The translations under genes were made by a program, and so were the position numbers. Below the pieces are notes generated by a model, which was given only the letters and a program-made list of their open reading frames with translations, was not told the origin of the DNA and did no database searches. A stretch of DNA of 64,000 nt from CAZKJL01 sp964553135. GTDB lineage: Bacteria > Patescibacteriota > Gracilibacteria > Peribacterales > Peribacteraceae. The stretch spans positions 248,001-312,000 of the forward strand of contig CAZKJL010000002.1 in the NCBI GenBank assembly GCA_964553135.1, read 5' to 3'. Each line of letters opens with the position of its first letter. The first letter of the stretch is position 1. Positions 58,050 to 64,000 of the stretch are shown here, piece after piece.

Positions 58050-59045
58050 ATGCCGAACTTTTCTCCCGAAGGCCCTCGTCGCAGCATCCGCGATGAAGCC
58101 GCCTCGCGCGGTCGTCGCATGCCGCTCCCGCCGAACAGCGTGTCCGGTCGTGACGATGTCCGTGATGAAGCAAGTTCCCGCAGCCAAGACGTACCCGTCG
58201 ATTTCTCTTCCGGAGGCAATATCCGTAACGAAGCAAGCTCACGAAGAACGAGCTTCCGAATGGCTCCGAACAGTTTGGCAGGCCAAAACAACGATATTCG
58301 CACGGAAGCCGCACGTCGCGGCACGCGTCGCAGCGAAGGTGCGGCGAGCGGTCTTTCCGGCCTGCGCGGAAGCATTCGCGATGAAGCCCGCATGCGTGGG
58401 AATAGGGAATCCCTCATCGGACAAGAAGCAAGAGAGCGCGCTCCTCGCAGTCGCCTGAGCCTGGAGGCACGTCGGCGTGAACTTATCGGAGGCGTGCGCA
58501 ATCGCCTCCGCAGCGGCGACGTACTCCGCGGTGAAGCCGCTTCACGCCGCGCGATGGACGCGTTCCACATCGGACCCACGAGCAGAATGAGTCTCATGGA
58601 GGACTATGCCGTGTGGCGCGACACCGCCGACTACGGACCCCGTCGCATGTACGGCGCACCGGTCGATACGTTCCTCCCGGGATATCGCGAGGCGCTTTTT
58701 CACCGCCGCCAATTCGTGCGTCATCAAATGGAAGCGGACAACCGTCGTTATACGTGGGCGCGCAACAACATGGAGCTCGCTCGTTGGCAGTCCAGGACGC
58801 GTGCCACCGCACGGTTCGCCATGGGTCCGTACTTCGATTTCGACAGCATGTTCCGTCCGTATCTGGGTGCGACCGACGTGGCCTACAGAAGCCATGTAAA
58901 CCGCACCGGTGCCGACTACATTTCGCCGTCCGGCAATTACTCGGTTCTCCCGATGCGCGGCAGCGGACGACAAGGAATGTACCGCTTCGCTCCTCCTCCG
59001 GCTCCGCTTCCGTTTGATGACGGAGGTTTCGACAACGTGATCTAA
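58050..59045 (+). CDS. Arg-rich protein with EA(A/S)SR repeats
   Basis: Not a known family. 331 residues, strongly basic. The first 190 residues hold about eight degenerate repeats with spacing of roughly 20-25 residues around (I/V)R(D/N/T)EA(A/S)(S/R)R: SIRDEAASRGRR, VRDEASSRSQ, IRNEASSRRT, IRTEAARRGT, SIRDEARMRG, LRGEAASRRA. The rest has aromatic and Arg-rich segments (YTWARNNMELARWQSRTRAT, YFDFDSMFRPYLG) and ends PPPAPLPFDDGG. It may bind nucleic acid or form a scaffold. It sits 8 bases after the small acidic gene. Confidence 0.7.
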   Translation: MPNFSPEGPRRSIRDEAASRGRRMPLPPNSVSGRDDVRDEASSRSQDVPVDFSSGGNIRNEASSRRTSFRMAPNSLAGQNNDIRTEAARRGTRRSEGAASGLSGLRGSIRDEARMRGNRESLIGQEARERAPRSRLSLEARRRELIGGVRNRLRSGDVLRGEAASRRAMDAFHIGPTSRMSLMEDYAVWRDTADYGPRRMYGAPVDTFLPGYREALFHRRQFVRHQMEADNRRYTWARNNMELARWQSRTRATARFAMGPYFDFDSMFRPYLGATDVAYRSHVNRTGADYISPSGNYSVLPMRGSGRQGMYRFAPPPAPLPFDDGGFDNVI

Positions 59046-59062
59046 CCATCGTCTCCATCACC

Positions 59063-59431
59063 ATGGCCAAGCTCGACACCACCATCGAACAGATTCCTCG
59101 CCCGGACATCCCGGACGGGCTCGCCGTCTACGACAGCATCATGGGTGAGATCGATGAGGATCTGACGAGCCAAGGCGCCAAGAAATTGAACGAGAAATAC
59201 AGGAACGAAACTCCCGAGCAAACCAAAGCGCGTGCCGCTCGGTACGACGCCGCCAGAGACGAATACGATCGTCGATACGACGAGTGGAAAACGCGGAAGC
59301 AAAGCGAGGTCTACACGTCGATTCATAACGCCTACGATCTCACCGAGAGAATCGATCGTTCCAAAGAAACTCCCGTGCTCGACAAACTCGAAAAAGAAAT
59401 GAACGTCACCCCCAAAAAACTTGCCGCTTAA
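59063..59431 (+). CDS. Small charged helical protein, paralogue of 57718
   Basis: Not a known family. 122 residues, helical and highly charged (AVYDSIMGEIDEDLTSQGAK, ARAARYDAARDEYDRRYDEW). It resembles the protein at 57718 over about 55 residues (YDxxM, EDLxS and YDxA positions match), pointing to a duplication on both sides of the Arg-rich gene. Cytoplasmic by appearance. It may be a chaperone or structural partner in the same system. Confidence 0.65.
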   Translation: MAKLDTTIEQIPRPDIPDGLAVYDSIMGEIDEDLTSQGAKKLNEKYRNETPEQTKARAARYDAARDEYDRRYDEWKTRKQSEVYTSIHNAYDLTERIDRSKETPVLDKLEKEMNVTPKKLAA

Positions 59432-59498
59432 CACATTCCATTCCCGGCTTTCCTTTGCGGAAAATCGCCTGTGCTTCTCGCAGCAGGGCGGAACTCCC

Positions 59499-60173
59499 AT
59501 GGAGTCCGGCATGGGCATGGGCGAAGCGCTGAAGGATGTCACCAAAGGTCCGACGCAGCGCAATGCGAGCGAGTGCAAAACTCCGGACGTCCTCAACGGT
59601 TTCGTCATCACCGACATTCTGAGTCCGCGCAGCGACCGTGCGGAAAAAACATCGACCGCCATGACGAGTGGCCTCGATAAAGCCAAAAATTTCTGCGGCA
59701 CGTTCGGCGTCGACCCGTTCGGCGGCAACGAAGCCCTGCAGCAAACCGGAAACAAGGTCGCCGACGGCATCGATGCCGGTGGAAACTTCGCCGGTGATAC
59801 CGTGAGAAAAGGCGGAGCGGTCTTCGGTCCCGGCGGTGAAGCTCTCGGCAACGCCGCGGCCACGGGCATCGAAGGAGTTGCGGGTGCGGCAAGCGCTCCG
59901 TTCCGTGGTCCGGGGAAATCTCCCAGGGCAGCTCCCGGTGATGCGCTCGCATCGCCCACGGGGGTCACAGGAGAAGAGGCGCCGTCCGTGGTTCCCGATC
60001 CCGTCGATGTCCTGAACTCCACGCCGAGCGGTGCCATCGATGCGGGCCAAGTCGCCTCCGATCTTGCACCCGAAGCCGCTCTCGCCGATGCGGCCCCGAC
60101 GGACGTGGCGTCCGCACCCGGCGATATTTTGGGCAGCATGGCCCCCACCGCACCCGCATCCGCCGCAGGTTAA
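59499..60173 (+). CDS. Gly/Ala/Pro-rich low-complexity protein
   Basis: Not recognised. About 224 residues, rich in Gly, Ala, Asp and Pro, with loose repeats (NKVADGIDAGGNFAGDTVRK, GAVFGPGGEALGNAAATGIE, GVAGAASAPFRGPGKSPRAA) and an Ala/Pro tail. There are two Cys in the first 70 residues, and no signal peptide. The ATG at 59499 is preceded by AGGGCGGAA, a usable ribosome site; a TTG at 59421 overlaps the previous gene. Last small gene before the coupling ATPase. It could be a secreted substrate or a disordered linker. Confidence 0.6.
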   Translation: MESGMGMGEALKDVTKGPTQRNASECKTPDVLNGFVITDILSPRSDRAEKTSTAMTSGLDKAKNFCGTFGVDPFGGNEALQQTGNKVADGIDAGGNFAGDTVRKGGAVFGPGGEALGNAAATGIEGVAGAASAPFRGPGKSPRAAPGDALASPTGVTGEEAPSVVPDPVDVLNSTPSGAIDAGQVASDLAPEAALADAAPTDVASAPGDILGSMAPTAPASAAG

Positions 60174-60244
60174 AACCGAGTTTTGCAGCCGTTTCATACG
60201 GCTTCCGATGCACCGATTGGCTGTATTTCAAGCCGTTTTTCTGC

Positions 60245-60250
60245 TATAAT
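60245..60250 (+). promoter_or_regulatory. -10 box of the second coupling ATPase gene
   Basis: TATAAT in the context TTTTTCTGCTATAATA, almost identical to the site at 55154. The leader to the GTG start is about 27 bases and AT-rich. Confidence 0.5.
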
Positions 60251-60283
60251 ACAAAGATTATTTCTTTATAGTACATTTCCGAC

Positions 60284-62893
60284 GTGATCACGATTCTCCG
60301 CTTCCTGTTTTGGCCCCTGCTCCTCGGAGTCATCTCCGTTCTCTCGTTCGTGTTTCACTTGGATTTCTGGGGACATTTCGGAGCGTGGCTCATCTCGAAT
60401 CCTCTGGAAAACATCCTCATCGTCGCCGGTGTCATCACGCTCATCTATTGGTCCATCGGGGTCTTTCGCGGAACGTATGCCGTCATGGCGGGCAAGAAAC
60501 TCGTGTCCATGAAAGTCATCCTGCCCAGGAGCGACAGCAAAATGGACCAAGAGAAACGCACGGAAAAAGACTTCAAAGAAAAAATCGGCATCATGGAACA
60601 ATTGTTCCGTGCATTGAACGAAGTCAAAGACCTCACGTTCTGGCAGTCCATTCATTTCGCCATCTTCCGTTACATCACCATTTCATTCGAAATGTATGTG
60701 GAGGACGGGCTCATCACGTTCTACGTGCTCTGCCCGAAGCATCTCATCTCCATCGTCGAAAAGCAGATCACGTCGTTCTACCCGAACGCGGAAGTCGCGC
60801 TCAAGCCGACTCCCGACATTTGGCCGAAGGGCTACAAACTTTCGGCGTACAACATGATCACGAAGAAGCCGTACTGGTTCCCGCTTCGCTGGTTCGATCA
60901 CATGCAGGACGATCCTCTCAGCGATCTCACGAACTCGCTCAGCAAATTGCATCCCGATGAACGCGCCTGCGTGCAGCTCATCATCACGCCGACGCTCACC
61001 GAGAGCTGGTCCAAGAAGACGAAGACGTATGCCAACACCAGCTTCAAAGGCAAAAAGGAAACCGTCTTCGACAAAATCCCGGGCCTCAAATTCCTCGGGA
61101 CGTTCATCGGCATGATCGGCTCGTCCGATTCGGCCACGCTCGCTCCGGGCGCCAAGTCCGGCGACTCGTTCGTCCGCATGATTCAGCCCGAAGAAGAGCT
61201 CTACAAGCGCATGGGTGAGAAAGCGGGCATGAGCGGATTCCACGCAAGCATCCGCATCTTCGGCGCCGCCAAAACATGGGAACGCGCCAACGACATCACG
61301 AACAACCTGCAGGTGTCCTTCAACATCTTCAAGGATCAGTACGGCAACTTCCTCAAGAACCGACGTCTCATCGTGGATTTCCTGCCGCAGGCGTGGAACC
61401 AGTACATGATGTACCCGCTGTGGAGGGATCGCATCAACGGATTCGCCCATAAGAAAGATCTGCTCGTGGAAAAAGAATTGGCATCGATCTTCCACTTCCC
61501 GGACAGCCGCTACAACACCATCCCCAACATCCAGTGGATTCAGTACAAGGTTCTGCCGCCGCCGCCCAACGCGCCGACGGAGGGCATCGTGCTCGGCATC
61601 AACAAGCACCGCGCCGTGGAAACCAAAATCCACTATCTCGACGGCGACCGAACGCGTCACACGTACGTCATCGGTAAATCCGGTTCGGGTAAATCCGCGC
61701 TTCTCTCGTACATGTCGCGCCAGGACATCGCGCGCTCGGAGGGACTCTGCATCGTCGATCCCCACGGAGACCTCATCGAAGACGCTCTGGCACACACGCC
61801 CAAAGAGCGTGCCAAGGACGTCATCGTCTTCGATCCTGCCGACGGAGAACGCCCCATGGGTCTCAACCTTCTGGAAGCCAAAACTCCCGAAGAGAAAGAC
61901 CGCGCGTCGCTCGACGCGATGGAAATCTTCATCAAGCTCTTCGGTAACGAAATCTTCGGTCCGCGCATCCAGCACTACTTCCGCAACGGTTGTCTCACGC
62001 TGATGGACGACGAAGAGGAAGGCGCCACGCTCATCGACGTTCCGCGCATGTTCGTGGACGAAGAATTCCAGCGCTACAAAGTGAGCAAGTGCAAGAACGC
62101 CGTCGTACGCAGTTTCTGGGAGAACGAAATCGCCAAGACCGGCCAACGTGAGAAAGAGGAAATGATCCCGTACTTCTCCGCAAAATTCGGTCCCTTCGTG
62201 ACGAACTCCACGATGCGCAACATCATCGGGCAGCCCAAGAGCGCCTTCAACATCCGCGAAATCATGGACACCGGCAAAGTGCTGCTCGTGAACCTCTCCA
62301 AAGGAAAAATCGGAGACGTGAACGCGCAGCTGCTCGGTCTCATCTTCGTCAACAAAGTGAACATGGCCGCCCTCTCCCGCGCCGACGTGCCGCAGAAAGA
62401 GCGCCGCAGGTTCTACTTGTACGTCGACGAATTCCAGAACTTCATCACCGACGCCTTCGCCACCATTCTCTCCGAGGCTCGCAAGTACGAACTCGGTCTC
62501 ATCATGGCGCACCAGTACATCGGCCAGCTCGTGGGCAAAACCGAGAGCTACGGCCAAGCCAGCACCAAAATGCGCGACGCAGTGTTCGGTAACGTGGGTA
62601 CCATCATGAGCTTCAAGATCGGTGCCGAAGACGCCGAGTACATGGCCAAGGAATACGCGCCCGTGCTCAGTGAACAAGACGTCATCGGCATTCCGAACTT
62701 CAACTGCTACACCAAGCTCAACATCAACAACACCACGTCACGTCCGTTCAGCATGGCCACCATCTGGGACGAATCCGATCGCAACGAAAAACTCGGCGGT
62801 CTCATCAAGGAATACAGCCGCATGAAGTACGGCCGCAAGAAGGCCTTCGTAGACCAGGAAATTGAGGATCGTATCGGTATTACGAAGTCCTAG
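60284..62893 (+). CDS. Type IV secretion/TraD-like coupling ATPase (paralogue 2)
   Basis: 869 residues, GTG start. Two N-terminal membrane segments (FLFWPLLLGVISVLSFVF, LENILIVAGVITLIYWSIGV), an alpha/beta region of about 400 residues, then the ATPase: Walker A GKSGSGKSA near 464, CIVDPHGDLIEDAL, DVIVFDPADGERPMGLNLLE, GPRIQHYFRNGCLTLM, Walker B FYLYVDEFQNF near 709, and MAHQYIGQL. It is clearly a paralogue of the 33949 gene along its length, with one more membrane segment. It stands downstream of two wall-active enzymes and four small orphans, which suggests one transport or surface apparatus. Confidence 0.9.
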   Translation: MITILRFLFWPLLLGVISVLSFVFHLDFWGHFGAWLISNPLENILIVAGVITLIYWSIGVFRGTYAVMAGKKLVSMKVILPRSDSKMDQEKRTEKDFKEKIGIMEQLFRALNEVKDLTFWQSIHFAIFRYITISFEMYVEDGLITFYVLCPKHLISIVEKQITSFYPNAEVALKPTPDIWPKGYKLSAYNMITKKPYWFPLRWFDHMQDDPLSDLTNSLSKLHPDERACVQLIITPTLTESWSKKTKTYANTSFKGKKETVFDKIPGLKFLGTFIGMIGSSDSATLAPGAKSGDSFVRMIQPEEELYKRMGEKAGMSGFHASIRIFGAAKTWERANDITNNLQVSFNIFKDQYGNFLKNRRLIVDFLPQAWNQYMMYPLWRDRINGFAHKKDLLVEKELASIFHFPDSRYNTIPNIQWIQYKVLPPPPNAPTEGIVLGINKHRAVETKIHYLDGDRTRHTYVIGKSGSGKSALLSYMSRQDIARSEGLCIVDPHGDLIEDALAHTPKERAKDVIVFDPADGERPMGLNLLEAKTPEEKDRASLDAMEIFIKLFGNEIFGPRIQHYFRNGCLTLMDDEEEGATLIDVPRMFVDEEFQRYKVSKCKNAVVRSFWENEIAKTGQREKEEMIPYFSAKFGPFVTNSTMRNIIGQPKSAFNIREIMDTGKVLLVNLSKGKIGDVNAQLLGLIFVNKVNMAALSRADVPQKERRRFYLYVDEFQNFITDAFATILSEARKYELGLIMAHQYIGQLVGKTESYGQASTKMRDAVFGNVGTIMSFKIGAEDAEYMAKEYAPVLSEQDVIGIPNFNCYTKLNINNTTSRPFSMATIWDESDRNEKLGGLIKEYSRMKYGRKKAFVDQEIEDRIGITKS

Positions 62894-62943
62894 AGCGCGT
62901 CAGCGGTGTATTGACATAATAAATAAATAGTTCAAAATACTTT

Positions 62944-62959
62944 CCACGCAATGGCGTGG
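62944..62959 (+). other. Hairpin in the leader of the 63025 gene
   Basis: CCACGC, AATG, GCGTGG. Together with a further GC-rich pairing just downstream it makes a structured leader of about 100 bases after a TTGACA at 62913. The rest of the 130-base spacer is AT-rich. Confidence 0.4.
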
Positions 62960-63024
62960 CTACTTCGCGACGACTCGCGGAGTACGCCTGTTCACAGCAC
63001 CGTTCAGAGAAAAGGGGTTTACAC

Positions 63025-63726
63025 ATGGGATTCTGGGAACACGTTACGAGGATGGAGACCGTGGCTGAGATCTTCGTTGGACTCGTTGTTCACGCGCTGC
63101 CGCTCTTGCTCCTGCCGCTGCTGTTCCGGATTTACCGGCAACACAAGGAGCAGAAGGCGATGATCGCGAAGACGTTGTTCGAAAACACCGGGGTCTCGAT
63201 CTACGGGGAGTTCGACGGCAAGGTGCAGTCGGAGTTCCTGGGTGACTTCCTCACGACGCTGTTCGGAGAGCGTATCTTCGATCTCGTGGTGTCGTGGAAT
63301 GACGATCCGTCACCCAATGTGATTGTCCCGCGGTCGGACTATGAAGCGGGTCACATGGCCGAGATTCTCACGGCGAAGGCGTCGGCGTTCATCTTGCAGT
63401 CCAATCACTTGGACCCGTACTTCACGCATGCGAAGGTGTACGGCACGGAGCATTACAAGTTCTGCAAAGTCGTCGTCGCCCTCGCACGTCCGGATGCGCA
63501 CAAGCTGATCAGTCACGATTACCCTCGGGTCATCGCGATCGAACTCAGCGCCCTCCAGCGCATCCTCGACAATTCGGAAATGCTGCCGCAGTGGGAAACC
63601 CAAGACGGCTACACCTGGCTCACGGTTCTCCGTGAACTCGGCCAGAAGTACAGCTCGGGTGACCACAACGGCCTCGCCATTCTGGAGTTCCCGCTGAATT
63701 CCATCGATCTCGCGACGAAGAGCTGA
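63025..63726 (+). CDS. Membrane-anchored hypothetical protein
   Basis: Not recognised. 233 residues. An N-terminal membrane segment (IFVGLVVHALPLLLLPLLF) is followed by a charged, soluble domain: MIAKTLFENTGVSIYGEFDG, FLTTLFGERIFDLVVSWNDD, YEAGHMAEILTAKASAFILQ, and KFCKVVVALARPDAHKLISH. The domain looks alpha/beta and intact. The ATG at 63025 has a GGGG motif 8 bases upstream, unlike the mostly Shine-Dalgarno-less genes around. An in-frame ATG at 62956 would add 23 polar residues. Confidence 0.65.
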   Translation: MGFWEHVTRMETVAEIFVGLVVHALPLLLLPLLFRIYRQHKEQKAMIAKTLFENTGVSIYGEFDGKVQSEFLGDFLTTLFGERIFDLVVSWNDDPSPNVIVPRSDYEAGHMAEILTAKASAFILQSNHLDPYFTHAKVYGTEHYKFCKVVVALARPDAHKLISHDYPRVIAIELSALQRILDNSEMLPQWETQDGYTWLTVLRELGQKYSSGDHNGLAILEFPLNSIDLATKS

Positions 63727-63770
63727 TCATGTGGGATCACAAACCCCATTCTGAAAGGAGTGAACAGGAC

Positions 63771-63795
63771 ACCGGGAGGCAACTCGCTTCCCGGT
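63771..63795 (+). other. Hairpin after the 63025 gene
   Basis: ACCGGGA pairs with TCCCGGT over an 11-base loop, followed by ATCTTG. Lacking a clear T run, it could be a weak terminator or a processing hairpin. Confidence 0.4.
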
Positions 63796-63828
63796 ATCTT
63801 GATGTGCCCGAATTTTTGACGGTCGTTG

Positions 63829-63834
63829 TATGAT
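63829..63834 (+). promoter_or_regulatory. -10 box of mutY, leaderless layout
   Basis: TATGAT ends 6 bases before the ATG at 63841. A convincing -35 box is not visible at the right distance. Confidence 0.5.
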
Positions 63835-63840
63835 GCACTC

Positions 63841-64000
63841 ATGAACCGATCCGAGCGCATCACCGTCTTCTGTTCCGAGCTTCGCAGATGGTTTGCTCGT
63901 CACAAACGCACGCTGCCGTGGCGCGATTTGAGTGTCAAAAATATCGATCAGAAAGCATATTTGGTGCTTGTCTCCGAGATCATGCTGCAACAGACGCAGG
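63841..64000 (+). CDS. mutY: A/G-specific adenine glycosylase, N-terminal part (cut by window end)
   Basis: The first 53 residues only. The sequence begins MNRSERITVFCSELRRWFAR, then HKRTLPWRDL, and reaches SEIMLQQTQ, the typical MutY start (LPWR and SEIMLQQTQV). MutY removes adenine mispaired with 8-oxoguanine. The catalytic Glu/Asp pair, the helix-hairpin-helix and the iron-sulfur Cys residues lie outside the window. An endonuclease III relative is possible, but LPWR with MLQQTQ favours MutY. Confidence 0.85.
   Translation, partial: MNRSERITVFCSELRRWFARHKRTLPWRDLSVKNIDQKAYLVLVSEIMLQQTQ

Noticed and set aside
60683..62677. A 664-codon open frame antisense to the second coupling ATPase
   Set aside because: Same reason; its paralogue shows the same artefact in the same place.
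1..64000. Alternative genetic code (TGA as Gly) as in Gracilibacteria
   Set aside because: Several genes end naturally in TGA, for example at 22533, 25739, 26002 and 57664, with good family-length proteins.
1..64000. CRISPR array, prophage or complete insertion sequence
   Set aside because: No regularly spaced direct repeats with unique spacers, no phage structural genes, and no DDE transposase; only the RAYT and short repeats were found.

Overview
The window looks like the chromosome of a Candidate Phyla Radiation bacterium, most likely Peregrinibacteria/Peribacteria-like. Supporting signs are a B12-dependent (class II) ribonucleotide reductase, archaeal-type ProRS, single-chain GlyRS, two type IV secretion-like coupling ATPases of the kind common in CPR genomes, many secreted proteins with S-layer-homology-like segments, a sortase, and many small orphan genes. 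TGA is used as a normal stop, which argues against Gracilibacteria and Absconditabacteria. The lineage is inferred from gene content only.

Layout. 1-5.1 kb: end of fusA, a TrpR/YerC-like regulator, a HisG protein fused to a HisE-like tail, and ribD. 5.1-16.4 kb: a flavodoxin-like reductase, nrdJ, an RNHCP-domain pair, an SLH-like protein, then ychF, queA and proS on the minus strand with palindromic repeats in both spacers, and tRNA-Asn. 16.4-26 kb: small accessory genes (VOC proteins, a DUF2975-XRE-DUF2975 operon, a KOW mini-protein, a DUF1801 pair, a class V aminotransferase) and a repeat-rich surface protein. 26-33 kb: a secreted beta-helix protein resembling GH110 enzymes, a flavoprotein, an FMN-binding lipoprotein facing ApbE, and an SLH-sortase fusion. 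33-34 kb: a small AT-richer island. 34-42.5 kb: a T4SS-like ATPase, a 1577-residue double-propeller surface protein, a response regulator and an orphan. 42.5-50.8 kb: tsf, rpsB with a long structured leader, glyS, a PrsW-like protease, a CtpA-like protease, maf, a REP-associated transposase (RAYT) and rpsU. 50.8-63 kb: carB, an orphan, then a plus-strand locus with a 3D/peptidoglycan-binding protein, an RlpA-like protein, four low-complexity orphans and a second T4SS-like ATPase. 63-64 kb: an orphan membrane protein and the start of mutY.

Two signals cut across the genes. First, many genes have a -10 box of the form TAnnAT ending 6-9 bases before the ATG, several with a good -35 box, so many mRNAs are probably leaderless. 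Second, there are two repeat families: a roughly 100-bp two-hairpin palindromic element (three copies), and a 9-bp tandem repeat lying just after the stop codons of three genes. One of those three genes is the RAYT, a natural candidate for mobilising such repeats.
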